From Macquaria australasica (taxonomy: Eukaryota; Chordata; Actinopteri; Centrarchiformes; Percichthyidae), in NCBI GenBank assembly GCA_005408345.1, contig SEMN01000087.1, forward strand, positions 124,001 through 188,000: a DNA stretch of 64,000 nt, given 5' to 3'. Under the pieces are notes generated by a model. It was not told the origin of the DNA. It was given only the letters and a program-made list of their open reading frames with translations, and did no database searches. Shown piece after piece: positions 13,001 through 28,786 of the stretch. The number at the start of each line of letters is the position of its first letter. Position 1 is the stretch's first letter. The translations under genes were made by a program, and so were the position numbers.

Positions 13001-16000
13001 TGTTTTATTGACGGAAGTTTCCTATTTTTAGAGCTGCTCCACTGGACACTGCCTATAAATGTTTGCCTTTGCTTGATCAAGCAATGTGACATTCACGGTG
13101 CCTGTTCAGTGTTTTTTCTCTAAATGTGTTTGTTTGTGTGTGTACTCAGGGCACATAAAACTGTATTATGTACAGTACGTATGCTGATGCCAAGCCAAGT
13201 GTCGCTGTGTGCATGGGCATAGATGCCATGCAAACAGTATACATGTGAATGTGACACTGGATTAGGTTTTGTTTTGTTTAATACAAGCCTATTTGTCCTA
13301 TCTTAACTCTTCCCTCGCAATTCCTCCTTGTGTGACTCTGCGTTGGGGACGTGTAGGATGGCGTCTTACTGCTAAGCCAAAGTGCAATTCAGACACTGGA
13401 GTGCACTTTTATAAACAGCAGGTCTGTGGGGCGTGATTACCTGAGGCGATCTTGTTGTCATGCGCGGCAGGCCCATCCGGAAGGACGTTTTTGACTTGAA
13501 GGAACTCGTCGGGTCGGTCCCCTCCGATGATGGTGAACCCAAAGCCCTGGGGGCTTTTCCGAAGTGCTGTCTGCAGAATGGAGCCCTGCAGCTGAGACGG
13601 ATCTCGCGTGAAGCCCCGCACTCCTCTTTCAGGCTCCTCTGTTGTAGGGATGACGGTGGAAAAAGAAGAGAGAGATTGACAAGTGGTAATGGACATAGAA
13701 ATGGAGAATAATATCTTTAATGGCCTAATTAATGTAACTACTATATACTAAATTGCTTCCATTTACCCGTGTGAACATATTACACAGTTCTAGTCTAACA
13801 ATAAATTGTGAGATATAAAATTCAGCTTTTATATTAAACGTGAAATGAAGTCACAGTGGCATTAATTCTATAGATGAGAGCAGCACATCTTTAAAGTTCA
13901 CAGGTCTACGTGCTGTGATTGTCTATGTGGTACATAAGCAAGCATGTGTACGTGAAAATAAGCCTGGGATATGAAGAGAAACTAAAAGAGCGCTTGCTCA
14001 TAAACTGCCATCTGTCTCCAGCATAACAACATTCGCACAGTGACACGTGTCTGACAGCACGTCACTCACTGCTAGTAATTACATGAACACTCTAAGAACA
14101 TCGTAATTTAAGTGCAAACTCAAACAAATCGCGCGCGCGCACACACACACACACACACACAAAACGTGCAAGTCTACTGCTCTGTCTGCAAAGCCAATAA
14201 ACAGCCAGTTATTGCAAAATGTCTATATTTTGCTCCAGCCTCACCGCAAACAACCAATTCCTTTCACTGCAGTGATAAATCCATCCTGAAATGTGCCTGA
14301 CATTTTCCAGGTAAACTTTTCATTGCAAATTCCCCTTTGTGGTACCTGCAGGATGTGTAAATGGGGCAACTTTTTAGAAGACAGGAAAGGAATTATATTA
14401 GACAGTGTGTGCATTTGTGTGTGTGTGTGTGTGTGTGTGTGTGAGAAAGAGAGCGAGATAAGAGCGATGAGAGAGACAGAGACAGAGAGAAATAGAGTTA
14501 GCCTTGACAGAAAGAGGGAAATTCTAACTAAATCCTAGCTCGCCCCTTCCCTGTGGTGTGAGTCTATGAGATTCTGAGTTATGTGCTGTGTCCCTGCATG
14601 CTGGGCTTCTTCCGTGGCAGTTCCCACACTGATAGATGGTGGGACATCAACCCCACCCTTCCCCTCTGCCTCCAATACCACTCTCAATATGTCATGGGAT
14701 TGTGATTTGCATAATTGCATTGCAATTGGCTGATAAACGTGACCACTCTGAAGAAGAAGAAAAAAAGATTATGCCAAGTATGATTAACATGACATTCCCG
14801 CATCGAAGCTGTGTCAGAGTGATATTTTCAAGATTGTATATGTGAATTAATGTTGGGTATGTATGTGGAATTCCTCATGACAATTTAAGGTGTGAGCATG
14901 TGTGTCATATGTGTGTTGTTTGACAGGAATTCCATGTTCACACACTATGTCAAGAGACTGTCAACACTTTTTCTTACACGATCACCATGAAAGCAACACT
15001 GACAGAAGAGGGGGGGAGTGGGATGGGGAGAGGGCTACACACCAAAGCCATGTTTACATGGACTTGATTAAGCTGTGGGCCACAAAGGGACAGTCTGTAT
15101 TCTCGGGGGTGAAGTGATTATATGAAATGTCAGACAGGATTGTCAGCGCTGTAATTATGGCTGCTCCTGTGCTCTGCGGCATTGTCTGGGAGGTCAGGCT
15201 AGCCATCCTTGTCACAACAGTGTTTAGATGCCACCTCACGCACATCCACACACTTGCACAAGACCACTAGCCATTAGTTCTCATTAACAAGGGTGGGAAT
15301 GTGCAGAACGGACACAGGGGAGGCAGTCGGAGCTGGAGGCGGCGGTACACAGAAGCAATATCATCCACAGACTGCAGAGAGGCTCAGCTGTGGGAGGTGG
15401 GTTCTGCGTGCAACAGAGTGAGGCAGACAGTTCTGTCCAAGGGGTGTCTGAAATACAGAGGCTAGTTTGAATACTAATGCGGTCATGCTTTGTGTGTGCA
15501 CGCACAGAGGAGTACAATAATTCTTACTCATTTTACAACAACACGGGGCTTCTGCTTCTCAGACCTTTACATTGACTGAGGAGAGGGTGATTAGACCAGT
15601 CAAGCAGCAGCATTCACCACATGTGGTAAATGATGAACAGATGACCCAGTAGAAATGCAATTTATGATCATAAGTCACTTTCAACCACAGTCACCTCTTT
15701 CTCCTTCTCTGTCCCTCTACTCTCCCTCCCTTCCTCTGTTCTAAAGAGATCTTTGAACTGCGGTGAATGACTGGGGCAAACGCATTTTCAAAGAGACCTC
15801 AGAGCCCTCCCTATTTCATAATCTACTTGTCAAAATGAATTCTGCCGCCCAGCGAAGCGCTGCTCCATTATTCAAATTGAATATCATTGCTTCAGAGGCT
15901 ATGGGCTGTTTATCAGCAGCCTGTCAACTGTTAGAACATCTTCCAGACAGACATCTCAGCATGAAGGAGACGATAAAAGTGCTCCAGTATTTGGATAACA

Positions 16001-18654
16001 CATCTAACACCTTGTTATATAGGTGTTTTTCTTCACTGAACAAAGAGCTAGAACTATAAAGCCAGAACCTGTGTTTTAATAACGCTGTCACCTGTGCTGC
16101 ATCTTATAGGAGGAAAAGTAGGAAAAACACAGCCAAATGTTAAAGTTACTGACCTAAAGCACAACGGGCCAACCTGTTGACACTGCTTTTTAACATCACC
16201 CCCGTCTCATAAGTTAACCACACACTGACTGCCACCATTTATGTCTTTATTTTTGAAAAACATTATGTGTAATAAATGTTAAGTAGTTATGGCTGAAGTC
16301 TGTCCTTGATGGATCTTGCAAGACCGCTGATTTAATCCCAGAGTGAAAAATATTCACATGCATCTACTCTTGAATGCAGTTTGAGTGACATAATATCAGC
16401 AAAGAAAATAACAAGACTAAGAGTCTACAGCCATGCAAGGGACTCTGAGGCTGTACTTATGCACAGCGGCGCTTTAGCTAAACGCTAACATCACCATGCT
16501 AACATGCTCACAATGGCAATGCGAAACATGCTGATGCTTAGTAGATATAATGTTTGCCATGTTCACCATTTAGTTTTGTGTGTTAGCATGCTAACATTTG
16601 CAAAATAGCACCAAACACAAAGTACAGCTGAGGCTGATGGGAATGAGCAACTTTGAATTTTGACTTGATGATGGCGCTAGATAAAAAGTTATCACAATTC
16701 ATCCTGAATGGGGGACATGCGTGTCTGAAATTTCATAGCAATCAATCCAATAGTTGTCGAGATATTTCATTCAAAACCACAAATTCCAACCTCATAGTGG
16801 TGCTAGAGGAAAAGTCAGTGGGATCACCAAAGTCATTAGGATTCATCCTCTGGGGACCATGAATGTCTAGTTGTTGAGATATTTCACTAAAACCCACAAA
16901 TGTTAACCTTGTGGTGGTGCTAGTGGAAATGTCAGGAGATCACCAAAGTCAGTAGCATTCATCCTCTGGGGACCATGAATGTCTGTACACAATTTCATGT
17001 CAATCCATCTGTTGGTGAAATATTTCAGTCTGGACCAAAGTGATGGAACGACTAACCAAGCGTCAGACAGAAAAACATTGCCATCCCTACAGCCAGCCTG
17101 TGAGCGTGGCTAAAAATCAATCAAGAAAATCTTCTAAGAAATATATAAAAATGTGTGATTTCTCCTTAAGGGTTACCTAAATCAAGCATCAGAGACTGAA
17201 AATATGCACTCATCATGTGTTACTTTGTGCTCCCTCTTTCCCTCTCAAATTCCAGGGTGCAATTTAGAGCAAATGATCTCACTTCCTGTCTATTTCCCTG
17301 ATGACCTAGAGAAGCTACACAAAAACTTCCTGTTCCTAAATCTAAACCACGGCATTTAATGTAAATATTGCAGAACTGAACTGATGCATTGAATTCTTAC
17401 TTTTACTTCTTACTTAAAACAAACTGACGTGTCTCAATGTGGTGATGATTTTCAAAATAAAACAAATTGAATTTCCTGAACTGACATTTTCTCCCTACTA
17501 CTCTCTCCCCATTGCTACTTGTTTACATTTAGAAAAAATGAAATTAGCAATGACAAGGATGATCTCACTCCATTTCACGTCTTTCCTCATTTGCACTTCT
17601 GCAGTTTCTGCTCCAAATGGTTTGGGTGTGGTTGCAGTTACCTGAGGGTGTGGCTGCCGGCGGTGGTACTGCAGTGGGCAAGTCAACGCTCAACTTTCTC
17701 TTAGCTTCCAGTACTGGATTCTCAAACTGGGTCTTCTGGTTGATGTGGCTACACAAGGGGGATAACAACATTAGATGAACAAGAATTCTAAACAGTAGAA
17801 CAAGTTGTTAGATAAAGCTTTAGTTTGTTGGCATACTGCTCATCACACATCCTACTATTTTTATTCATTCTACATCAGTGCCAGCTAATGTTTCTGCTTT
17901 TGTATTCGTCTGTGGCCTTACCTTTTAGCCTCACAGAACACAGCTTTTCTACGCTGTTGATACTGGTCTTTGCCTGCCATGCAAATCTGTGATTTGACTA
18001 TGAGGGCTGGGTGTGACATAACCTATGCTGGGCAGACAGCATGTCATATAGCATTGCAGGCTGTTCTAATACAGAACGTAAACCACAAACCCAAACCTGT
18101 CTATGCCAAAAATGTAATACATACAGTTGGATTGAGAGCATGTCTAAACCTCAGGAATAAAAAATCAAATGCCCAGTGAATTCAAGGAGAATTGGATAGA
18201 GAGGACAAGTAGCTTTGTTAGCCCACATTAACCATTATGGGATCTACATTTGCTCAATTCATTGTAATCCTAGGATGAAAAGATTCAACAAACTGTAGAT
18301 AGATGGAAACGACACTGTGCCCCTTTTTTATATTCCTTCCCCGAGATGGACTTTCATTTGAAACCTTTCTGAAAATAAACAGCCTTGCTAACTCAGGAGT
18401 AGCAGCTATAATTTTGGGAATTAACACCAAACTCAATCTAAAAGCCATTAATGATTCGCAGGTCACACCTGTGTGCGGAAACATTTCCTGCTACCCCGAG
18501 AAATGTCCCTCCACGGTTAGATGGTAATGGAGAGAGGTAGCTCATCTGCGTAATGAGCTTTAACAGTTGTAAATCCCGGTCATGACAGCACCTTGGGAAG
18601 ACAAAATGCATTGAGGCTGCATAGTGAATCAGCCACATGCTGAGACACTGATGG

Positions 18655-18727
<73 letters not shown>

Positions 18728-21700
18728 TCAACAAAAAGTACTCTGCGCTCTTGCTGCGTATGACTCATGCACAGAGATACCCTCCCCATTAAGTCTGGAG
18801 AGATAAACATCCTCCTCTCTTTCATTTCCTCTGCCGCTCTCTGTCTCACCTTCTCTCTGCTCCTTGATTGCCACACCTCATGTTTTGTTTGGCAGCGGAG
18901 GAAGTAATGAGACTTTGTGTCACGTTGTCGCATTTGGTCGTTCATTCACAGCAAAATTTGCCAGACAAAGAGACGGAGACAGAGGAGAGGCAGCCTCTCA
19001 ATGGCCCTCTTGCATAAACAGGCACGCTGATTCCCCCCCTCCTGCCTGCAGGTCTCTCCCTCTTTGTCCACAGTAATGGGACTAAAATGAAACATTGTGC
19101 TCTTGTTTACACTCTTGATCAGAATGGAATCTCACCCTTGTCTCCCACTCAGGGACCCTAAACCTTCATTGTTTGTTGTCTTCACTGTCTTTTCTCTTTC
19201 ACATACACACACACAAAGCTGAAACCCACCAGTGTTATCTGTACTGACATAATTGCTTTCTGCAGGACTGTGGGAAACTACCGTATGGACAATAGCATAT
19301 GCCGCTATCACATACAGTAGTCCACAGGTCGCCTGAGATTCAACAACAACACATGTAATACTTCTATACCTCTGGAATTTAGATATAAGGCCTGAAGTTG
19401 CAGAGGATGTGAATATAATGACACAAAACTCATTCATAAAAGTGTATCTTAGTGAAATCAAACATGCAGACACAGCTCCAGAGGACGCACACAGGTATAC
19501 AACTGAAGCCCTGGGTTGAGCCTTTTGACTGTCACTTCAGCAAAGACACAAAGAGACTGAATGTGAGCTTGCAGTAAGCCATATCCTCTACATCCACCAA
19601 AATTCACAGCTGTAGCCCTCTGGGTCCCTTCAGGCACAGGGAGAAGTTTACTCACTCTACGTAGTAGGTGCCGTACTGGGGGTCCTCAATCTTCTCCCAG
19701 CCGTAGGGCAGCTCTGGGAGGGAGAACAGACAGGGAGAAGACAGATGCAAATCACTTCAGATACTGCTGAGGCACTACATGAACAATTTCAACACACGCA
19801 ATGAGGCGTGATGCTTTGACTGGCAGCTTCACAGCATGCTTACCTACGCATGGAGAACAGGAGGCCTGCTTTTATTTGTCACTATGTATTTGGGGCTTAA
19901 TACACAGTGTGGAGGAGGGAGGGAGAGAAGGAGGACATACTGAGTTGTTATACGGCCTCCCTGGAAAGTAATAGCCTTTCTTCCCAGTGGTGTGTATGTG
20001 CGCAACATCTTGTGTTTCTGCTGCTGTGTGGAAAGCACATGCGGCTCAGAGGAGATCTTTACGCAAGAGGAGCCATAGAAAATTGCCTTTTGAGAGATGC
20101 TGCACTGATGAGCTCCCTGCATGTGTCCCAGAAGCCATTAGGAGGAGAGGGGCAGACTGGAGACCGGGGGTTTGTACTGTGTCACCGGCATGACTGTGTC
20201 CAGGCCCGCTCAGCTGTTCAATCGCCGTCTGTTAGCCAGCGCCCTCTTTAGAGAGGCAGGGACGTGGCTCATGCACACACTGCTCTATGCAGCAGGGAGT
20301 TGGGATAAAGTGTAAGTGTGTGTGGGTAGGGAGGAGAGTATATGAGTGGGACTGAGGGGTATAAGTGCCCATGCAAATGTTACTACCACACCAACTATCT
20401 GCAGATATTGTCTCACCTCCTTCCTCGCATTTCTCAGGAGGCTTGGCCTTCTTGGCAAGGCGGGGGTCCAGCCAGGTAGTGGTCTTGCTGTTGTGACTGA
20501 AGTACAAAGAGGGGACAGGGCTTTAGGTGCAGTAAAAAATCATTTTCAAAACATTCAAGATACTGTGACAATTCAGCAATTAGCACTGGCAACTCTCAGG
20601 AGCCACTTTTACCCAGGAGCTATTTCACCAGCTCTAACAAACAAACACAGCTAAAAGCTCCTTGAAAACAGAAAGTGTGGCTAACTTCTAATCTTTTGGG
20701 ATCAAATGGCTTATTAAGTAAAATTTTAACAAAGAGCCCTCTGAAGTAAAAGAGAGAGAGAGGGAGACAGTCAAGAGGGAGGAAAAGGAGGAATACATAG
20801 ACAGAAAGAAAAGAGTGAGCAGCTGCAGAGATCATAAAGAGCAGAACTGAGAGAGTAGTTCAGGGGTGGCGGGCTCCATTTGGCCTGTTGTTTCTCTGGC
20901 TGGCAGAATGAGCTATTGATTTAGCAGCAAGCAGCAGCACCTGGCTCTGTCAGCGGCTCACCACTGACTACTTGCCACACTAACGGGCCAGGTAAACAAT
21001 GCAGGCCTGCTGCTTTTAGCACTGGCCAACAAACCCGACATCAAACACAAGGGAAACAAAAGAAAAACTTAATTGAGAAGAACACACTACCATTGCTGAG
21101 CCTACAGATAGCTTCCATGTCCAACAGCTGGTTTGATACAGTAAAGAGGAATGCGTTGGATGGGGAGTAGAAAGGACTCACTGCCAGATCTCTCAACACA
21201 TTTGGCTTACCATGACAGTAAAAGAGATGAATTGGGAAAGTACTGGGAGTGAGATTAGCATAATTCTGATGTAATGGGAGAGTAGTAGGACCAAAACAAT
21301 GCAAGCAAGTAGCAGTAGAGAGGCTACTTACTCTATGAAATAGACCATGCCGGTCTCTGTGTAGGCCATCTCCCAGTTTTTAGGCAAGGACTCCTGACTT
21401 TCATCCTGTGGGTTCCATGCACGCAAGTCCATAGCCGCGGCTGACTGGTTGTAGCTGGGCACTGTCTTCCTCCACTCTGCCTTGTCCTTGTGCTCTGTGG
21501 CCCAGCATGGGGAGAGGGACATGGGCATGGAGACAGAAAGAGGAATGGGTTGGGAGTAGGGGTATGGGAGATGGTAGAAGGAGAAAGAGACAGGAGGTGA
21601 GAGTGTGGCACCATTGGAGCTCCTCTGGGCTCCTTGCATCTCTCCCTGCTGCCGCTCGAGCTGATCTTCCTCTGCACACTGGGTGGACGGTTACATCCAC

Positions 21701-24700
21701 AAGAGAGGAAGGGGTAGAGAGAGAGAGAGAGAGAGAGACAGGGAGAGTACACAGAGAGAGGACGGAAGCACAGCAAATGCCATAGGATTTGCATGTCAGC
21801 AGCGATATACAGGGAACTGCCTCCCGGGCAAGGGCAGACCTGACCAATGCTGCAGCCCAGCCGCGAGCGCCACATCACAACTCTATTAGTATTGCACAGG
21901 CTGCTGCATGCATGTGTGTGTGTTTTTGTATATTGGTCTGTGTGAGGCTCTTATCTGCAGGTTTTCATTTGGCTGTGTATGACCTAGCTTCATCATGGCA
22001 TTGAATGCTTGGTCTGTTTGGCTGGGGTAATTGAATGGCAGGAATGGAAAGTGACAGCTGTTGACTGGGAGAAGCCAAGAGCTTTTTGTGCTGAAATTGG
22101 GGCCTCTTTTTCATGATGGACCCATAGAGGGGTTTCTGCACTTATAAAGTCAGAATAAATGACTGCATACAGACACTTGCTCTAGGCTATAGCAGCCTTC
22201 AGCCCTTGCTGAGAAATATAAACTGGGCTGTTGCTGAAGTGGGCATGTAGGCTTTATAAACTGACAAGAATGCTAAAAGGACACAAAAGAAAAATGGCTG
22301 TTAACAGTAATGCACAACCATTATTAAACTACCTTCAAGGCATAGCAATATGTCTCCTGCTACCCCTTTTTTTGTACATCCTCACCACTTTAACAATCCA
22401 ATCCATCCACATGCTGACAAAGGTATAATAAACTGCCTTTGAGATTAGACAACTCATGAACCACAGAATTAGGAGTGACGTCCTTCTACAAGTGTTTTTT
22501 TCTTGGCTGAGCTCCACAATGCCATCGTTACTTGCGCAAGGCCACAGAGATGATGTATCTCTGACAATGTTTCTCTCTTTTGCTCTTGGATATGAGATGA
22601 GCAGTTACACAATCAATTATCTTTCTTTTCTTTTTTTTTTCTGTCCTTTGAAGTCTCAGGGTGTAACGATGTGTCTCCCTTCCTCCTGTGAATGCTAGAC
22701 AAGGTTAAAAATAGATTTTTTATGAGTTGAATTAGCCTTTATGTTGCAGATGGGTGCAGGGTCATGTAGGCCAACACGATTGCCAGGGAATTTGACAGTC
22801 TATTGACATTCCCTTGAAAACATACCTGAACTTGGTAGTAATAGCAATGGCATAGTATTGGCAAGAAAGTTCCTATTTTCCTCACAGTGAGAAAAAGAGA
22901 GAAAAACATAAAATTCAAAATGTCTTGCGGCTGCATTGCTCTGTAGACTATTTCGGCTGGTATCACATTTACTTGCATTTACTGAATATTAGTCATGAAT
23001 GGTCAGCCTACTGAACTATGGTAATTGTGCGGCAAATATCTTGATGATTTTCTGTTAGTTATCCCCAAGAATCACAAAAATACACCAAATAACAAAATTG
23101 CATTGGTAATTATCTGTTTTTGCAGCACTGGGTCTTTTTGTGCAGAGTGGCTCATTTGGCTAACAATTTGGATTGGCAGTGCCATACTGCACCAGGCCAG
23201 GTTGTGTTTGAGGATGGTCAGAGGCTTGTCATTGAAGCCATAACAGAGGACAGGACAGCTGAGGGAGCCTACTCCAGCAAAGGGCCAGAAGCTACTACTT
23301 TGTTTAGTTGGCTGGTTTAAGATGGGTGAGTGGTATTTTCAGTGAAAACTATTTCATATGTATGGTTATTATGTAACATTTTGGCACATAATTCTTAATG
23401 AGGACTATTCACCATTAGCTGAAACATGTTCTGATTTTGTTGGTGCCATAAGCTGTGTTAGGACACCCTTGTGGGGACAAAGTCTATCCCTCTATCCCGA
23501 GGGATTGCTTCTATTGATCTCAGACATACTTTTTGACTTTGCAGGGCTGTGATTTCGTGCTGACCTTGCAAGCACTATAGCTAATCCCGAGAATGTTTGT
23601 TTGGAGAAAAGAATGATAAGGAGGGGAGAAAAAAGGTCCTGCAGTTTTGCATTCTGAGAATAATATAATGAACCGCTGGACAAAAAAATAAATAAAACGA
23701 GCAAACAAAAGACTGCTGGGGTTTAAATTTGGAGAAAAGCGGTATGGCGCTACAACTAGCTGTAAGAATTGCAGAAGCAGTAAAAGAAATAGACAATTGT
23801 GTCTCTCACCAGCCAGGCCGTTGACCATAGGAGGCCTCTCTTCTTCCTCTTCCTCCTCTGGTGCGGCGCTGTCCTTTCTGTCCATCTTACTGACAGAGGT
23901 TGTGCGTTTTCTCTGGACCTCTGTGTCAAATTCTTCATCGAACAGAACCTGGTCCACCAAGTCCGGCTGCACGGGGCTGGGCTCTGCAGGGGGCTTAGGG
24001 GTCCCATAGTAGTTGCCTGAAGAAGAGGGAGAGAGAGACAACAAAGCATCCTTGTGAATAAGTTTTACTTGACATGTAGAGGCTTTCTTTGACTACGTTC
24101 ATTGCATAACCCTAACTTGTACCCTCCACTACTACATACCTAACCTTAACCCTTACACTCAGCTAACCCAAAATCTACTTCTAATCGTAGTCCTTAACCC
24201 ATGTAGCAACAGCCCCGCATGGAGGCAAGGACTGGAAAACCTTGCTTGGAGGAGTTTTCTACCCTTGTGGGAATATTTGGTCCATTTGGAGCAATTGGTC
24301 TCCTTGGCTTTGCAGTACAGCATAGAATAGGAAGAGACAACTAAGCACCAGTGCAGCGGCAAAAACCCCCCCCACTTTGTTGACACCAGATCAAGAAGAG
24401 ACCACCTCACCTCCACTGTAGCAGTTGTTTTAATTTCTTTAAAAAGGCACAGGGGAGCCTGATTGTTAGCTACAAATCACATCTGCCAGAGCCGTACTGG
24501 TTGGAACAAAATGAGGCTTACCTTTTGCTGTCGTAACTCAGGTTTTGGAACAGTTTCCTAGATAAGGGAGAGTGTTTTTTCCTCTCAGTTTTTGACACCA
24601 ATTCCCATTTAGTACCACTATAGCTATAACTAGTGACCCACACTGTTGGTCTGGAAGGTTAGGTTTACCCACAGTACCACAGGCCTCATCCAACCCACAG

Positions 24701-25957
24701 AGAGGGTCATGTTGTATCCCCAGACCCAAACCTGCTAATAAGGTGCCCCTACCATCTAGTAGGAGCTTTTAATGTAAAAACAAAGACATGATCCCAAAAA
24801 AAAGCAGACTGTGAGACAGAAAGGGTTTTCTAATTTCATTTTGTTTTGTTTTATTCTTAATGTACAATTCAATCTTTGTGTTTATGTACTGTTTTGCTGT
24901 CTTTGTGTTTCAAAATTTATGTTTTCATGTATGTTATTATTATTATTATTATTATTATCTTTATTAGTATTACGATTCACTACTGTACAGTAGTAGTCGC
25001 AGCCCTCATACCAAAGCCAAAAAGCCTGGACTGTTGTGTTGTCATATTTACTGCATCATTCCCTGGGGAGCTGTGACTACAGCATTTATGCCAAGGTAGA
25101 TTCTCAAGCACTCGATTGCCCCTTTAAGTCCATCAGCTTGCCTTTGCTGTCATGTTGGCGCCGAAGGCAGCAAACAGCCTTACTCCACAGAGCAAGTCTT
25201 CGTCTTTCCTCAACTATGGGAGAGGGGTGACCCACTTTACCACTCATTACCTTCTCTCTCCGTGCAATAGAATGAGGAATAACAGAAAGGATAAAAACCT
25301 AAAAAAGAACAAGAGTTGAGAAAACAGTTGGGAAGGTACGGTACAAATATTGATTCACTGTTTGTTTTCTGTCTCTGGGAAACCACAGTCCTCCAGTGTT
25401 TGCTTGGGATGGCAGCGTGGTTAAGACTGAGCTGTGTCTGAGAGGCTGAACATTGTATTGTAACAGTTAAACAGCATATCAGGGAGTGGACAGATACTGT
25501 GACGAAGAAGTCTACTGGGAGGAACAGAGAGAAAGGAGAATGGGAACAAAGGAGGAAGACCGGGAGGCAGTGGAGAGTAAGAGAAAGAGAGAGCACTTTC
25601 TTACTTGTAACAAGGGAATTGAGGTTCCACACAAAGCAAAATGAGCTTGCTTTCTTACAGTTTAATTTCTCTCATTTAAATTGATATTTTCAAAAGCCTA
25701 TTAAACTATTCTTTGCCACAATAAGCCAAACAAGATAGGCTACAGATTGATTTGCATGTTAACACAAAGTCATACATGATAATTGATTAATTACGTTAAT
25801 CCATGTTTTAATTTATGAAGTATTAATATCAGTACCTTATTGTAAACCATTAAATCATTTACTAGGTTTCTAATTAATAGGATGCTTACTGACGGAATTC
25901 AAATTGAGGGAGTTACATTAGAAGTGGTAATTTGCTCTGTGAACTCCTCAGTCTCCG

Positions 25958-25996
<39 letters not shown>

Positions 25997-28738
25997 CGTA
26001 GCCTTTGTTAAGTGCCCATTAGCAAGGAGCTGGGAGACAGTGGCCACAATAAGGAAGTGCACTGAGAAGGGTTGCGTTGTAATTATACTGCACTAATGAG
26101 CCACAGCATGAAAAGCAGTTGATGGGAATTTAGAACTTCATCCAGTGTGGATATAAAACTATACAACCCGAAATAAGAGCTGGAAGCTGGGTGTTTTTAA
26201 CTTTACCTAAAGAATTAAGTGAGATGTCTCTTTGAGGAGTCGGGACTTCGGGCTAAGTTCATTTAATGAGCTGTTTGTTTGAATCTCATGAGGCTCCTCA
26301 TTTAATTTTACTTCAAGTTACTTTAACAAAACGCTGTTTAATTTAGCATTTATTATATCCTGTGACTGCAGGGCACAGTGCTCACCAGGCAACTACAGTC
26401 AGTTCTATTATTTCATTTAGTTGAATGTGTAATCCTATTCTAATATACAGTAGTCGTTACTAATTAAAACCACAGTTCCATTTAATAGAGTTAGAACGCT
26501 CAATCCTATTAATATTCCAATGTGACAAAAAAAAAACCTGTCTTTCTTTTGATGTGACAACTGTAGAATGTTTTATCATATCAAAGATTTCAACTAGCTC
26601 TAGCCATAACAATTAGATTGAATTATTAAAAACAGCCGGAACATGGGCAACAGAAATGCGCTAGATCAAACGGACGGATATTTGTGATTCTAATAGATAA
26701 ATAATAAATGAATTTGGAAATGAACAACTAAAGAATATCAGATTAAATAAGACTTAACATGTGGCTGGCACAAAAGCAAAATTAAAACAGCGAAATAATA
26801 AAAACAGACCACACAGACACTGTACTTATTTATTTTATTATTTAATAAAAGAAATGCCTTATTTGATGAAGTACTGAGCATGTCAGAAACCGTCAGTGTA
26901 AAGACTGACTGAAGCATCATGTGACACTGAGGGCCATATGAGCAAGGTCATAAACTATGTTAGTTAGTTCTATAGGCTTCTACTTAAGCCTAATACATGT
27001 TAAAAGACTTGATGAGCCCTTTGTTTGTCAATGACCCACCACTATTAGACTGTCACATCTTCTAAATCCAATGTAGTTACAGCTAGATGAGCTATTATAG
27101 CCATTTTAATAGCTCATCTCAATGTGGAGGCTGTTGCTATGTTTTCCCTCACAACTGATCTCTTCATGAGAGCAAGAGAGAGAGACAGAAAACAGTGGTC
27201 CAACCTGTCTTTGATCCTCATATATAATTCTGTCTCATTAACAAATGTCCAATGTCTCGTTATCAGGACAAAGCCTTTCCCTATTGGGATGCCAGGGCTA
27301 ATTCTAATTCAGTTCTGCTTTGAATAGGATGTCTGGCCACCCTCTGGCAACCCTGATGATGTCCGAGTGGCCACCGCAAATCTTCCACCTCAATTGCTGC
27401 CTTAAATTAACGGGCTGTTTATTCTTGGGGGGGGGGGGGAGCCATCATGCTAACAGCTCCCAATGACAATGTGTGTGTGGCAAAAATAGACACCTGCTGA
27501 TATGGGCACTGACTCAACACCTCAACATGCTGTGTTCTATTAGAAATGTAACAAGCAAGAAATAGAGCAAAAACTTACAATAATAATTACTGTAATATCT
27601 GGGAAGGAATCATTATTCCCACAATGATGGATCAATTTCTGACCTTGGGATTCTACAATGCTGTACTGTGGGTCGCCCACTCACAAACATGTCAGCTACA
27701 TGAGCATTTCAAGCTATTATACAGTATACAGCGCACACGAAATGTATACTTACTACAGTAAATGTAGACTGACTAGAAGGATAAAAATCATCATACACAT
27801 CTCAATTTGGTTGCTATGTTTAACCTATTAGAGGCTGGGTTTGTCTGAAACAGAAAAGCACGGTGGACAAAAATATTACAGCCCGTCACACTGTCAAATT
27901 CAACATTTTTGGTCATCAACAGCTTATATAATTTCAATGCTGCTTCTCTTTTTCCATGCGGTGGCAAAATGACAAGTACCAGTCGTGTTAAAAGTAACAG
28001 CAGCAGAAACAGTGTGCACAGAGGGCTGATAATTTCAGCACAGTGTTATTACATTAAAGGTCTTTTTGCAGCTTTGTGATAGCGATGGGTGGACAGTGTA
28101 AAGCAAAGCCATTTTCACTTCAACAGCCAGGACCAACACTTGCTTGGCACTGTCAGTGAATTATACAGCCATTCACTCATGTGATACATGTATGATTGTG
28201 TTTGCTGCCACTAAGAAGTAGTTTCATGTCAAAGGGAATTTTTTTTTTTTTTAAATTTTCTTCCCATTAGAAGGCTGCTGTGCCCGCACAGACCCCAAGC
28301 TGAAATATACACTACTAAGGCCATGTGTGTTTATGGGTGCAGGGTTCGTACAAAGTCTTGAAAGTTTGGAAAATGCTTCATTTTAACCTTTATGTTTTCA
28401 AGGTTAGGAATATGCTTGAATTCGAATATACTCCTTGAATAATGCTTGTGTTTACTCGTCATTCATAGCTAGATAAGTCCTCTGTGGATCCCTTACTCTG
28501 GAAATTAGGAAGCATTAAATAATCATCAAAAAAAAAACATACAAATCAAAATTAATATGAACAGCTGATAAAAAAAACAAACTGACAACATACATTGCTG
28601 CGGGTATAAAGGAATTCTGTAAACTTTATTATTTTATTATATATTATGGTTTAGGTACCTTGAAAGTGCTTGAAAAGTTCTTGAATTTTACCCATAAACA
28701 ACTGTACGAACCCTGTGGGTGAGAAAGAATGCGTATAT

Positions 28739-28786
<48 letters not shown>

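Larger units (their letters stand above)
13639..17641 (-). other. magi3 intron between WW2 and PDZ1
   Basis: 4.0 kb holding two microsatellites (14131-14160, 14416-14443) and repeat copy B (16410-17116). The region 14460-16400 shows no recognised gene or repeat. Confidence 0.65.

Noticed and set aside
18580..18945. Frame encoding poly (Thr-His)
   Set aside because: Translation of the (TG)n microsatellite.
21333..21878. 181-codon minus-strand frame overlapping the WW1 exon
   Set aside because: It reads the exon in the wrong frame and continues into C/T-rich intron. The WW1 domain is in a different frame.
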